Below, piece after piece: positions 33,041 to 46,688 of a stretch of 64,000 nt of DNA. Location of the stretch: positions 9,345,821 through 9,409,820 of the forward strand of contig JAVIAB010000024.1 of the NCBI GenBank assembly GCA_032433765.1. Direction: 5' to 3'. Position 1 is the first letter of the stretch, and the number at the start of each line of letters is the position of its first letter. Both the position numbers and the translations under genes were made by a program. The notes under the pieces were generated by a model that saw only the letters and a list, made by a program, of their open reading frames with translations, was not told where the DNA came from and ran no database searches. The stretch is from Megaustenia siamemsis (taxonomy: Eukaryota; Mollusca; Gastropoda; Stylommatophora; Ariophantidae).

Positions 33041-33489
33041 CATCTTGAAGAGGGCATCGATGTTGGAACAGACTATAATGTGCTGGTCTACTGATGGCAA
33101 AAGTTTGTGTCTTTGAGGTACTGACGTAACACTCAGTGATTTCCCTATGGTTGCCGGCGCCATGTACAAGCTGAACCTCGGCAACCTTTTTATTTTATTT
33201 ATGTTCACTATTTATTTTTGGAAGGTTTCTTGATGGCGCCCCTAATTACATGGCAGCTGCTGGAAATGTTGATACATTGAGGCGGCCCTGGTAAACGTGA
33301 CCACGGCATCAAACAAACATATACCTATGGTTTAAAATGACACTAACAATATAATAAATAAATGCCATGAATAGACACAGTTTTAAAAAAGAAATGAAGG
33401 ACCACTGTATATCAGGATCCACAAACTGACAAACAAAATCGTAAGAGGATTTGGGATAATGGTAAAGACTAAAAATGAAGATTCCCTCC
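33041..33489. other. Intronic stretch, nothing firm
   Basis: 33100-33300 is GC-richer and may be a dispersed repeat (ATGGCGCCCCTAATTACATG); no second copy in the window. Confidence 0.3.
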
Positions 33490-33745
33490 CTTGTTGGGCG
33501 TATATTGAATATGGTGTTAGTGACCATATTTTCAATGACAACGGCACAATTTTAGGTTAGGTGGTCGACATCACGCCAGGCCGCTATTACCTCCAATAAA
33601 AAATCTCTGAGTCCCATTTTAGAGGCTGGGTGAACCCCGGAGCTTTGTCTTTCCAAAAAAGAAATCTGCCGGTTCTATGAATCGACTGGGGACCCTTCTG
33701 ATTAGGAAGCAAGTGCATCAACGACTCAGCCATCGAGGCTCCGTG
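33490..33745 (-). mobile_element. SINE-1-related copy with a different tRNA head
   Basis: Body matches SINE-1 (CACCCAGCCTCTAAAATGGG core, GGCGTGATGTCGACCACCTA, ATGGTCACTAACACCATATT). The head reads GAGCCTCGATGGCTGAGTCG (A-box-like) and a poor B box, unlike the SINE-1 head. Either a diverged copy or a sister family. Confidence 0.65.
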
Positions 33746-33889
33746 TAAGACTCAGAGACAGAGCTAAAATAATTGAAATATCAGCGTCACGAAAATGAAG
33801 GATGGTAGCTTTGCCAGGTCACAGAGTAGCGAGAAATATGAGATGATGTAAGTGTACAGTTGCATTTCTTGGCGATGATCAAATATATG

Positions 33890-34260
33890 ATGAAATGCGG
33901 TGGTGATATGTGATGATATAAGGTGAGATGTGGTGATGTATGGTGATATGTGTGGTGATGTATGGTTAGGTGTAGTAATTAGTGGTGATGTGTGATGAGT
34001 TGGTAGGTGTGATGTGTGGTGATATGTGTGGTGATGTATGGTTAGGTGTAGTAATTAGTGGTGATGTGTGATGTGTTGGGAGGTGTAATGTATGTTGCGG
34101 TGTAGTGTATGGTGAGCTGTGGCGATGTATGACGAGGTGTAGTGTATGGTGAGATGTGGGGATGAGTGGTGAGTTTTGAGCATGTATGATGAGGTGTCCT
34201 GATGTATGGTGATGTGTGGTGATGTATTGTGGGTTGTGGTGATGTGTGGTGACAAATTGA
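33890..34260. repeat. Degenerate GTGATGT repeat
   Basis: Irregular GGTGATGTATGGTGATGTG-type repeats. A block of about 75 bp containing TATGGTTAGGTGTAGTAATT is duplicated (33960 and 34037). Confidence 0.85.
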
Positions 34261-34452
34261 GGGAACAGCAGGCCTTCAATGAAGGTGATGTGGTACAACT
34301 AGAATTTCAAAAGATAAATATGAACAATGAGAAGTCTCTCATAATGTATGTAATCCCTTCTTGTGTTAATCACTTGACATTAACTTATACTTTAGCACAA
34401 CAAATGATCTAAATATCATAATACACTTTAATGTTCTGTATTTTTTTTAAAG

Positions 34453-34494
34453 GTTACAAAACAAAGTATTGACGTGGAGGCTATAGCGAGAGAG
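34453..34494 (+). CDS. Microexon 13 (42 nt, VTKQSIDVEAIARE)
   Basis: Acceptor tctgtattttttttaaag; donor GAG|gttagt, the only GTTAG donor of the set. Only phase 0 is open. Helix-like, acidic. The next intron is 17.45 kb and is almost all satellite. Confidence 0.7.
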
Positions 34495-34854
34495 GTTAGT
34501 TAATGTAAATTGTTTACTACAAGACAGGGAAAGCGGGTTTTATTAACTGGAATAAATCGTGTATACATTATACATTTGTCTCCACTTATTATGGCAATTT
34601 TATATGTCCTGTTGTGAAGTAATCATCGACGAGATGGAGGCGTCATAACCTCCTCCCTTGGTATATGCGACCCGTTTGCGTAAAACTGACAACCCAACTA
34701 GAAGATCAACTTCGATTATAAACCACCGCTGCTAAATGGATCTACCTTTACACAGAAAAGACTTCGGGAGCACACACTGTGGAACAATTCAGAGATAGAG
34801 TCCCTTAGGCAGCTGAGAGTTGTTTTTAACTCTGGTAATTCATACGAAGAAGTA
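34495..34854. other. Intronic stretch, nothing recognised
   Basis: Unique-looking sequence between microexon 13 and the 36-bp satellite. Confidence 0.4.
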
Positions 34855-34862
34855 GTTGACTC

Positions 34863-37800
34863 TGATGTGTGGAGAGAAGAAACATGTTACATGGACTAGG
34901 CTGTGTGGAGAGAAGAAACATGTTACATGGACTCGGATGTGTGGAGAGAAGAAACAAGTTGCATGGGCTAGGCTGTGTGGAGAGAAGAAACATGTTACAT
35001 GGGCTAGGTGTGTGGAGAGAAGAAACATGTTACATGGGCTAGGCTGTGTGGAGAGTAGAAACAAGTTGCAAGGCCTCGGCTGTGTGGAGATAAGAAACAT
35101 ATTACATGGGCTCGACTGTGTGGAGAGAAGAAACATGTTACATGGGCTAGGCTGTGTGGAGAGAAGAAACATATTACATGGGCTAGGCTGTGTGGAGAGA
35201 AGAAACATGTTACATGAACTCGGCTGTGTGGAGAGAAGAAACATGTTACATGGGCTCGGCTGTGTGAAGAGAAGAAACATGTTGCATGAACTCGGCTGCG
35301 TGGAGAGAAGAAACATATTACATGGGCTCGGCTGTGTGAAAAGAAGAAACATGTTACATGAACTCGGCTGTGTGGAGAGAAGAAACATGTTACATGAACT
35401 CGGCTGAGTGGATAGAAGAAACATGTTACATGGGCTCGGCTATGTGGAGAGAAGTAACATGTTACATGAACTCGGCTGTGTGGAGAGAAGAAACATGTTA
35501 CATGGGCTCGGCTGTGTGGAGAGAAGAAACATGTTACATGAACTCGGCTGTGTGGAGAGAAGAAACAAGTTACATGGACTCGGATGTGTGGAGAGAAGAA
35601 ACATGTTGCATGGACTCGGATGTGTGGAGAGAAGAAACATGTTACATGGACTCGGATGTGTGGAGAGAAGAAACATGTTACATGGACTCGGATGTGTGGA
35701 GAGAAGAAACATGTTACATGGACTCGGATGTGTGGAGAGAAGAAACATGTTACATGGGCTAGGTGTGTGGAGAGAAGAAACATGTTACATGGACTCGGAT
35801 GTGTGGAGAGAAGAAACATGTTACATGGACTAGGCTTTGTGGAGAGAATAAACATGTTACATGGACTCGGATGTGTGGAGAGAAGAAACAAGTTGCATGG
35901 GCTAGGCTGTGTGGAGAGAAGAAACATGTTACATGGGCTAGGTGTGTGGAGAGAAGAAACATGTTACATGGGCTAGGCTGTGTGGAGAGTAGAAACAAGT
36001 TGCAAGGGCTCGGCTGTGTGGAGATAAGAAACATATTACATGGGCTCGGCTGTGTGGAGATAAGAAACATGTTACATGGGCTAGGCTGTGTGGAGAGAAG
36101 AAACATATTACATGGGCTCGGCTGTGTGAAGAGAAGAAATATGTTGCATGAACTCGGCTGCGTGGAGAGAAGAAACATATTACATGGGCTCGGCTGTGTG
36201 AAAAGAAGAAACATGTTACATGAACTCGGCTGTGTGAAGAGAAGAAACATGTTACATGAACTCCGATGAGTGGAGAGAAGAAACATGTTACATGGGCTCG
36301 GCTATGTGGAGAGAAGAAACATGTTACATGAACTCGGCTGTGTGGAGAGAAGAAACATGTTACATGGGCTCGGCTGTGTGGAGAGAAGAAACATGTTACA
36401 TGGGCTCGGCTATGTGGAGAGAAGAAACATGTTACATGAACTCGGCTGTGTGGAGAGAAGAAACATGTTACATGGGCTCGGCTGTGTGGAGAGAAGAAAC
36501 ATGTTACATGAACTCGGCTGTATGGAGAGAAGAAACATGTTACATGGACTCGGATGTGTGGAGAGAAGAAACATGTTACATGGGCTAGGCAGTGTGGAGA
36601 GAAGAAACATGTTACATTGACTCAGATGTGTGGACAGAAGAAACATGTTACATGGGCTGGGTTTGTGGAGAGAAGAAACATGTTACATGGACTCGGATGT
36701 GTGGAGAGAAGAAACATGTTACATGGACTAGGCTGTGTGGAGAGAAGAAACATGTTACATGGACTCGGATGTGTGGAGAGAAGAAACAAGTTGCATGGGC
36801 TAGGCTGTGTGGAGAGAAGAAACATGTTACATGGGCTAGGTGTGTGGAGAGAAGAAACATGTTACATGGGCTAGGCTGTGCGGAGAGTAGAAACAAGTTG
36901 CTAGGGCTCGGCTGTGTGGAGATAAGAAACATAATACATGGGCTCGACTGTGTGGAGAGAAGAAACATGTTACATGGGCTAGGCTGTGTGGAGAGAAGAA
37001 ACATATTACATGGGCTAGGCTGTGTGGAGAGAAGAAACATGTTACATGAACTCGGCTGTGTGGAGAGAAGAAACATGTTACATGGGCTCGGCTGTGTGAA
37101 GAGAAGAAACATGTTGCATGAACTCGGCTGCGTGGAGAGAAGAAACATATTACATGGGCTCGGCTGTGTGAAAAGAAGAAACATGTTACATGAACTCGGC
37201 TGTGTGGAGAGAAGAAACATGTTACATGAACTCGGCTGAGTGGATAGAAGAAACATGTTACATGGGCTCGGCTATGTGGAGAGAAGTAACATGTTACATG
37301 AACTCGGCTGTGTGGAGAGAAGAAACATGTTACATGGGCTCGGCTGTGTGGAGAGAAGAAACATGTTACATGAACTCGGCTGTGTGGAGAGAAGAAACAA
37401 GTTACATGGACTCGGATGTGTGGAGAGAAGAAACATGTTGCATGGACTCGGATGTGTGGAGAGAAGAAACATGTTACATGGACTCGGATGTGTGGAGAGA
37501 AGAAACATGTTACATGGACTCGGATGTGTGGAGAGAAGAAACATGTTACATGGACTCGGATGTGTGGAGAGAAGAAACATGTTACATGGGCTAGGTGTGT
37601 GGAGAGAAGAAACATGTTACATGGACTCGGATGTGTGGAGAGAAGAAACATGTTACATGGACTAGGCTTTGTGGAGAGAATAAACATGTTACATGGACTC
37701 GGATGTGTGGAGAGAAGAAACAAGTTGCATGGGCTAGGCTGTGTGGAGAGAAGAAACATGTTACATGGGCTAGGTGTGTGGAGAGAAGAAACATGTTACA

Positions 37801-38526
37801 TGGGCTAGGCTGTGTGGAGAGTAGAAACAAGTTGCAAGGGCTCGGCTGTGTGGAGATAAGAAACATATTACATGGGCTCGGCTGTGTGGAGATAAGAAAC
37901 ATGTTACATGGGCTAGGCTGTGTGGAGAGAAGAAACATATTACATGGGCTCGGCTGTGTGAAGAGAAGAAATATGTTGCATGAACTCGGCTGCGTGGAGA
38001 GAAGAAACATATTACATGGGCTCGGCTGTGTGAAAAGAAGAAACATGTTACATGAACTCGGCTGTGTGAAGAGAAGAAACATGTTACATGAACTCCGATG
38101 AGTGGAGAGAAGAAACATGTTACATGGGCTCGGCTATGTGGAGAGAAGAAACATGTTACATGAACTCGGCTGTGTGGAGAGAAGAAACATGTTACATGGG
38201 CTCGGCTGTGTGGAGAGAAGAAACATGTTACATGGGCTCGTCTATGTGGAGAGAAGAAACATGTTACATGAACTCGGCTGTGTGGAGAGAAGAAACATGT
38301 TACATGGGCTCGGCTGTGTAGAGAGAAGAAACATGTTACATGAACTCGGCTGTGTGGAGAGAAGAAACATGTTACATGGACTCGGATGTGTGGAGAGAAG
38401 AAACATGTTACATGGGCTAGGCTGTGTGGAGAGAAGAAACATGTTACATTGACTCAGATGTGTGGACAGAAGAAACATGTTACATGGGCTGGGTGTGTGG
38501 AGAGAAGAAACATGTTACATGGACTC
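34863..38526. repeat. 1832-bp higher-order duplication in the 36-bp satellite
   Basis: Corresponding variant units recur at a constant offset of 1832 bp, e.g. 35004/36836, 35408/37240, 35763/37595 and 36270/38102, including rare variants such as GAGAGAATAAACATG (35842/37674). Only a few differences were noted. A third, more diverged block follows to about 40400 (39894 corresponds to 37595, offset 2299). Confidence 0.88.
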
Positions 38527-41500
38527 GGATGTGTGGAGAGAAGAAACATGTTACATGGACTAGGCTGTGTGGAGAGAAGAAACATGTTACATGGACTCGG
38601 ATGTGTGGAGAGAAGAAACATGTTACATGAACTCGGCTGTGTGGAGAGAAGAAACATGTTACATGAACTCGGCTGTGTGGAGAGAAGACACATGTTACAT
38701 AGGCACGGCTATGTGGAGAGAAGAAACATGTTACATGAACTCGGCTGTGTGGAGAGAAGAAACATGTTACATGGGCTCGGATGTGTGGAGAGAAGAAACA
38801 AGTTGCATGGGCTGGGCTGTGTGGAGAGAAGAAACATGTTACATGGGCTAGGTGTGTGGAGAGAAGAAACATGTTACATGGGCTAGGCTGTTTGGAGAGT
38901 AGAAACAAGTTGCAAGGGCTCGGCTGTGTGGAGATAAGAAACATATTACATGGGCTCGGCTGTGTGGAGATAAAAAACATGTTACATGGGCTAGGCTGTG
39001 TGGAGAGAAGAAACATATTACATGGGCTCGGCTGTGTGAAGAGAAGAAACATGTTGCATGAACTCGGCTGCGTGGAGATAAGAAACATATTACATGGGCT
39101 CGACTGTGTGAAAAGAAGAAACATGTTACATGAACTCGGCTGTGTGGAGAGAAGAAACATGTTACATGAACTCGGCTGAGTGGAGAGAAGAAACATGTTA
39201 CATGGGCTCGGCTATGTGGAGAGAAGTAATATGTTACATGAACTCGGCTGTGTGGAGAGAAGAAACATGTTACATGGGCTCGGCTGTGTGGAGAGAAGAA
39301 ACATGTTACATGAACTCGGCTGTGTGGAGAGAAGAAACAAGTTACATGGACTCGTATGTGTGGAGAGAAGAAACATGTTACATGGACTCGGATGTGTGGA
39401 GGGAAAAAACATGTTACATGGACTCGGATGTGTGGAGAGAAGAAACATGTTACATGGACTCGGATGTGTGGAGAGAAGAAACATGTTACATGGGCTCGGC
39501 CGTGTGGAGAGAAGAAACATGTTACATGAACTCAGCTGTGTTGAGAGAAGAAACATGTTACATGGACTCGGATGTGTGGAGAGAAGAAACATGTTACATG
39601 GACTCAGATGTGTGGAGAGAAGAAACATGTTACATGGACTCGGATGTGTGGAGAGAAGAAACATGTTACATGGACTCGGATGTGTGGAGAGAAGTAACAT
39701 GTTACATGGGCTAGGTGTGTGGAGAGAAGAAACATGTTACATTGACTCGGATGTGTGGAGAGGAGAAACATGTTACATGGACTCGGATGTGTGGAGAGAA
39801 GAAACATGTTACATGGACTCAGATGTGTGGAGAGAAGAAACATGTTACATGGACTCTGATGTGTGGAGAGAAGAAACATGTTAGATGGCCTAGGTGTGTG
39901 GAGAAAAGAAACATGTTACATGGACTCGGATGTGTGGAGAGAAAAAACATGTTACATGGACTAGGCTGTGTGGAGAGAAGAAACATATTACATGGGCTCG
40001 GATGTGTGGAGAGAAGAAACAAGTTGCATGGGCTAGGCTGTGTGGAGAGAAGAAACATGTTACATGGGCTAGGTGTGTGGAGAGAAGAAACATGTTACAT
40101 GGGCTAGGCTGTGTGGAGAGTAGAAACAAGTTGCAAGGGCTCGGCTGTGTGGAGATAAGAAACATATTACATGGGCTCGGCTGTGTGGAGATAAGAAACA
40201 TGTTACATGGGCTAGGCTGTGTGGAGAGAAGAAACATATTACATGGGCTCGGCTGTGTGAAGAGAAGAAATATGTTGCATGAACTCGGCTGCGTGGATAG
40301 AAGAAACATATTACATGGGCTCGGCTGTGTGAAAAGAAGAAACATGTTACATGAACTCGGCTGTGTGGAGAGAAGAAACATGTTACATGAACTCCGCTGA
40401 GTGGAGAGAAGAAACATGTTACATGGGCTCGGCTATGTGGAGAGAAGAAACATGTTACATGAACTCGGCTGTGTGGAGAGAAGAAACATGTTACATGGAC
40501 TCAGATGTGTGGAGAGAAGTAACATGTTACATGGGCTAGGTGTGTGGAGAGAAGAAACATGTTACATGGACTCGGATGTGTGGAGAGAAGAAACATGTTA
40601 CATGGACTAGGCTGTGTGGAGAGAAGAAACATATTACATGGACTCGGCTGTGTGGAGAAAAGAAACAAATTGCATGGGCTAGGCTGTGTGGAGAGAAGTA
40701 ACATGTTACATGGGCTAGGTGTGTGGAGAGAAGAAACATGTTACATATGCTAGGCTGTGTGGAGAGAAGAAACATATTACATTGGCTCGGCTGTGAGAAG
40801 AGAAGAAACATGTTGCATGAACTCGGCTGCGTGGAGAGAAGAAACATATTACATGGGCTGGGCTGTGTGAAAAGAAGAAACATGTTACATGAACTCGGCT
40901 GTGTGGAGAGAAGAAACATGTTACATGAACTCGGCTGAGTGGAGAGAAGAAACATGTTACATGGGCACGGCTATGTGGAGAGAAGAAACATGTTACATGA
41001 ACTCGGCTGTGTAAAGAGAAGAAACAAGTTACATGGGCTCGGCTGTGTGGAGAGAAGAAACATGTTACATGAACTCGGCTTTGTGGAGAGAAGAAACATG
41101 TTACATGGGCTCGGATGTGTGGAGAGAAGAAACATGTTACATGAACTCGGCTGTGTGGAGAGAAGAAACATGTTACATGGGCACCGCTATGTGGAGAGAA
41201 GAAACATGTTACATGAACTCGGCTGTGTGGAGAGAAGAAACATGTTACATGAACTCGGCTGTGTGGAGAGAAGTAACATGTTACATGAACTCGGCTGTGT
41301 GGAGAGAAGAAACATGTTACATGGGCACGGCTATGTGGAGAGAAGAAACATGTTACATGGGCACGGCTATGTGGAGAGAAGAAACATGTTACATGAACTC
41401 GGCTGTGTGGAGAGAAGAAACATGTTACATGAACTCGGCTGTGTGGAGAGAAGAAACATGTTACATGAACTCGGCTGTGTGGAGAGAAGAAACATGTTAC

Positions 41501-41874
41501 ATGGGCACGGCTATGTGGAGAGAAGAAACATGTTACATGGACACGGCTATGTGGAGAGAAGAAACATGTTACATGGGCACGGCTATGTGGATAGAAGAAA
41601 CATGTTACATGAACTCGGCTGTGTGGAGAGAAGAAACATGTTAAATGAACTCGGCTGTGTGGAGAGAAGAAACATGTTACATGAACTCGGCTGTGTGGAG
41701 AGAAGAAACATGTTACATAGGCACGGCTATGTGGAGAGAAGAAACATGTTACATGAACTCGGCTGTGTGGAGAGAAGAATCATGTTACATGGGCTCGGCT
41801 GTGTGGAGAGAAGAAACATGTTACATGAACTCGGCTGTGTGGAGAGAAGAAACAAGTTGCATGGACTCGGCTGT

Positions 41875-44800
41875 GTGGAGAGAAGAAACATGTTACATGG
41901 ACTCGGATGTGTGGAGAGAAGAAACATGTTACATGGACTCGGATGTGTGGAGAGAAGAAACATGTTACATGGACTCGGATGTGTGGAGAGAAGAAACATG
42001 TTACATGGACTCGGATGTGTGGAGAGAAGAAACATGTTACATGGACTCGGATGTGTGGAGAGAAGAAACATGTAACATGGGCTAGCCTGTGTGGAGAGAA
42101 GAAACATGTTACATGGACTCGGATGTGTGGAGAGAAGAAACATGTTACATGGGCTAGGTGTGTGGAGAGAAGAAACATGTTACATGGACTCGGATGTGTG
42201 GAGAGAAGAAACATGTTACATGGACTAGGCTGTGTGGAGAGAAGAAACATGTTACATGGACTCGGATGTGTGGAGAGAAGAAAAAAGTTGCATGGGCTAG
42301 GCTGTGTGGAGAGAAGAACATGTTACATGGGCTAGGTGTGTGGAGAGAAGAAACATGTTACATGGGCTAGGCTGTGTGGAGAGTAGAAACAAGTTGCAAG
42401 GGCTCGGCTGTGTGGAGATAAGAAACATATTACATGGGCTCGGCTGTGTGGAGATAAGAAACATGTTACATGGGCTAGGCTGTGTGGAGAGAAGAAACAT
42501 ATTACATGGGCTCGGCTGTGTGAAGAGAAGAAACATGTTGCATGAACTCGGCTGCGTGGAGAGAAAAAACATATTACATGGGCTCGGCTGTGTGAAAAGA
42601 AGAAACATGTTGCATGAACTCGGCTGTGTGGAGAGAAGAAACATGTTACATGAACTCGGCTGAGTGGAGAGAAGAAACATGTTACATGGGCTCGGCTATG
42701 TGGAGAGAAGAAACATGTTACATGAACTCGGCTGTGTGGAGAGAAGAAACATGTTACATGGGCTCGGCTGTGTGGAGAGAAGAAACATGTTACATGAACT
42801 CGGCTGTGTGGAGAGAAGAAACATGTTACATGGGCTCGGCTATGTGGAGAGAAGAAACATGTTCCATTGACTCGGCTGTGTAGAGAGAAGAAACATGTTA
42901 CATGGACTCGGATGTGTGGAGAGAAGAAACATGTTACATGGGCTAGGCTGTGTGGAGAGAACAAATAAGTTGCATGGACTCGGATGTGTGGAAAGAAGAA
43001 ACATGTTACATGGACTCGGATGTGTGGAGAGAAAAAACATGTTACATGGACTCGGATGTGTGGAGAGAAGAAACATGTTACATGGACTCGGATGTGTGGA
43101 GAGAAGAAACATGTTACATGGACTCGGATGTGTGGAGAGAAGAAACATGTTACATGAACTCGGCTGAGTGGAGAGAAGAAACATGTTACATGGGCTCGGC
43201 TATGTGGAGAGAAGAAACATGTTACATGAACTCGGCTGTGTGGAAAGAAGAAACATGTTACATGGGCTCGCCTGTGTGGAGAGAAGAAACATGTTACATG
43301 GGCTCGGCTGTGTGGAGTGAAGAAACATGTTACATGGACTCGGATGTGTGGAAAGAAGAAACATGTTACATGGGCTAGGCTGTGTGGAGAGAAGAAACAT
43401 GTTACATGGACTCAGATGTGTGGAGAGAAGTAACATGTTACATGAACTAGGTGTGTGGAGAGAAGAAACATGTTACATGGACTCGGATGTGTGGAGAGAA
43501 GAAACATGTTACATGGACTAGGCTGTGTGGAGAGAAGAAACATATTACATGGACTCGGCTGTGTGGAGAGAAGAAACAAATTGCATGGGCTAGGCTGTGT
43601 GGAGAGAAGTAACATGTTACATGGGCTAGGTGTGTGGAGAGAAGAATCATGTTACATGGGCTAGGCTGTGTGGAGAGAAGAAACATATTACATTGGCTCG
43701 GCTGTGTGAAGAGAAGAAACATGTTGCATGAACTCGGCTGCGTGGAGAGAAGAAACATATTACATGGGCTGGGCTGTGTGAAAAGAAGAAACATGTTACA
43801 TGAACTCGGCTGTGTGGAGAGAAGAAACATGTTACATGAACTCGGCTGAGTGGAGAGAAGAAACATGTTACATGGGCACGGCTATGTGGAGAGAAGAAAC
43901 ATGTTACATGAACTCGGCTGTGTAGAGAGAAGAAACAAGTTACATGGGCTCGGCTGTGTGGAGAGAAGAAACATGTTACATGAACTCGGCTTTGTGGAGA
44001 GAAGAAACATGTTACATAGGCTCGGATGTGTGGAGAGAAGAAACATGTTACATGAACTCGGCTGTGTGGAGAGAAGAAACATGTTACATGGGCACCGCTA
44101 TGTGGAGAGAAGAAACATGTTACATGAACTCGGCTGTGTGGAGAGAAGAAACATGTTACATGAACTCGGCTGTGTGGAGAGAAGAAACATGTTACATGAA
44201 CTCGGCTGTGTGGAGAGAAGAAACATGTTACATGGGCACGGCTATGTGGAGAGAAGAAACATGTTACATGGGCACGGCTATGTGGAGAGAAGAAACATGT
44301 TACATGGACTCGGATGTGTGGAGAGAAGAAACATGTTACATGGACTCGGATGTGTGGAGAGAAGAAACATGTTACATGGACTCGGATGTGTGGAGAGAAG
44401 AAACATGTTACATGGACTCGGATGTGTGGAGAGAAGAAACATGTTACATGGACTCGGATGTGTGGAGAGAAGAAACATGTAACATGGGCTAGCCTGTGTG
44501 GAGAGAAGAAACATGTTACATGGACTCGGATGTGTGGAGAGAAGAAACATGTTACATGGGCTAGGTGTGTGGAGAGAAGAAACATGTTACATGGACTCGG
44601 ATGTGTGGAGAGAAGAAACATGTTACATGGACTAGGCTGTGTGGAGAGAAGAAACACGTTACATGGACTCGGATGTGTGGAGAGAAGAAAAAAGTTGCAT
44701 GGGCTAGGCTGTGTGGAGAGAAGAACATGTTACATGGGCTAGGTGTGTGGAGAGAAGAAACATGTTACATGGGCTAGGCTGTGTGGAGAGTAGAAACAAG

Positions 44801-46688
44801 TTGCAAGGGCTCGGCTGTGTGGAGATAAGAAACATATTACATGGGCTCGGCTGTGTGGAGATAAGAAACATGTTACATGGGCTAGGCTGTGTGGAGAGAA
44901 GAAACATATTACATGGGCTCGGCTGTGTGAAGAGAAGAAACATGTTGCATGAACTCGGCTGCGTGGAGAGAAAAAACATATTACATGGGCTCGGCTGTGT
45001 GAAAAGAAGAAACATGTTGCATGAACTCGGCTGTGTGGAGAGAAGAAACATGTTACATGAACTCGGCTGAGTGGAGAGAAGAAACATGTTACATGGGCTC
45101 GGCTATGTGGAGAGAAGAAACATGTTACATGAACTCGGCTGTGTGGAGAGAAGAAACATGTTACATGGGCTCGGCTGTGTGGAGAGAAGAAACATGTTAC
45201 ATGAACTCGGCTGTGTGGAGAGAAGAAACATGTTACATGGGCTCGGCTATGTGGAGAGAAGAAACATGTTCCATTGACTCGGCTGTGTAGAGAGAAGAAA
45301 CATGTTACATGGACTCGGATGTGTGGAGAGAAGAAACATGTTACATGGGCTAGGCTGTGTGGAGAGAACAAATAAGTTGCATGGACTCGGATGTGTGGAA
45401 AGAAGAAACATGTTACATGGACTCGGATGTGTGGAGAGAAAAAACATGTTACATGGACTCGGATGTGTGGAGAGAAGAAACATGTTACATGGACTCGGAT
45501 GTGTGGAGAGAAGAAACATGTTACATGGACTCGGATGTGTGGAGAGAAGAAACATGTTACATGAACTCGGCTGAGTGGAGAGAAGAAACATGTTACATGG
45601 GCTCGGCTATGTGGAGAGAAGAAACATGTTACATGAACTCGGCTGTGTGGAAAGAAGAAACATGTTACATGGGCTCGCCTGTGTGGAGAGAAGAAACATG
45701 TTACATGGGCTCGGCTGTGTGGAGTGAAGAAACATGTTACATGGACTCGGATGTGTGGAAAGAAGAAACATGTTACATGGGCTAGGCTGTGTGGAGAGAA
45801 GAAACATGTTACATGGACTCAGATGTGTGGAGAGAAGTAACATGTTACATGAACTAGGTGTGTGGAGAGAAGAAACATGTTACATGGACTCGGATGTGTG
45901 GAGAGAAGAAACATGTTACATGGACTAGGCTGTGTGGAGAGAAGAAACATATTACATGGACTCGGCTGTGTGGAGAGAAGAAACAAATTGCATGGGCTAG
46001 GCTGTGTGGAGAGAAGTAACATGTTACATGGGCTAGGTGTGTGGAGAGAAGAATCATGTTACATGGGCTAGGCTGTGTGGAGAGAAGAAACATATTACAT
46101 TGGCTCGGCTGTGTGAAGAGAAGAAACATGTTGCATGAACTCGGCTGCGTGGAGAGAAGAAACATATTACATGGGCTGGGCTGTGTGAAAAGAAGAAACA
46201 TGTTACATGAACTCGGCTGTGTGGAGAGAAGAAACATGTTACATGAACTCGGCTGAGTGGAGAGAAGAAACATGTTACATGGGCACGGCTATGTGGAGAG
46301 AAGAAACATGTTACATGAACTCGGCTGTGTAGAGAGAAGAAACAAGTTACATGGGCTCGGCTGTGTGGAGAGAAGAAACATGTTACATGAACTCGGCTTT
46401 GTGGAGAGAAGAAACATGTTACATAGGCTCGGATGTGTGGAGAGAAGAAACATGTTACATGAACTCGGCTGTGTGGAGAGAAGAAACATGTTACATGGGC
46501 ACCGCTATGTGGAGAGAAGAAACATGTTACATGAACTCGGCTGTGTGGAGAGAAGAAACATGTTACATGAACTCGGCTGTGTGGAGAGAAGAAACATGTT
46601 ACATGAACTCGGCTGTGTGGAGAGAAGAAACATGTTACATGGGCACGGCTATGTGGAGAGAAGAAACATGTTACATGGGCACGGCTAT
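41875..46688. repeat. 2407-bp tandem duplication in the 36-bp satellite
   Basis: Unit variants repeat at exactly 2407 bp: 42158/44565, 42304/44711, 42840/45247, 43455/45862 and 43850/46257. Shared rare variants include GAAAAAAGTTGC (42281/44688) and GAACAAATAAGTTGC. Similarity starts near 41875 and ends near 44281, where the second copy starts, so it is a direct head-to-tail duplication. Near-identity implies a recent event. One difference is ACATG/ACACG at 44656. Confidence 0.9.

Noticed and set aside
33801..33832. Segments ending at a gtaagt near 33831
   Set aside because: The in-frame 30-nt and 18-nt versions both have phase-0 stops.
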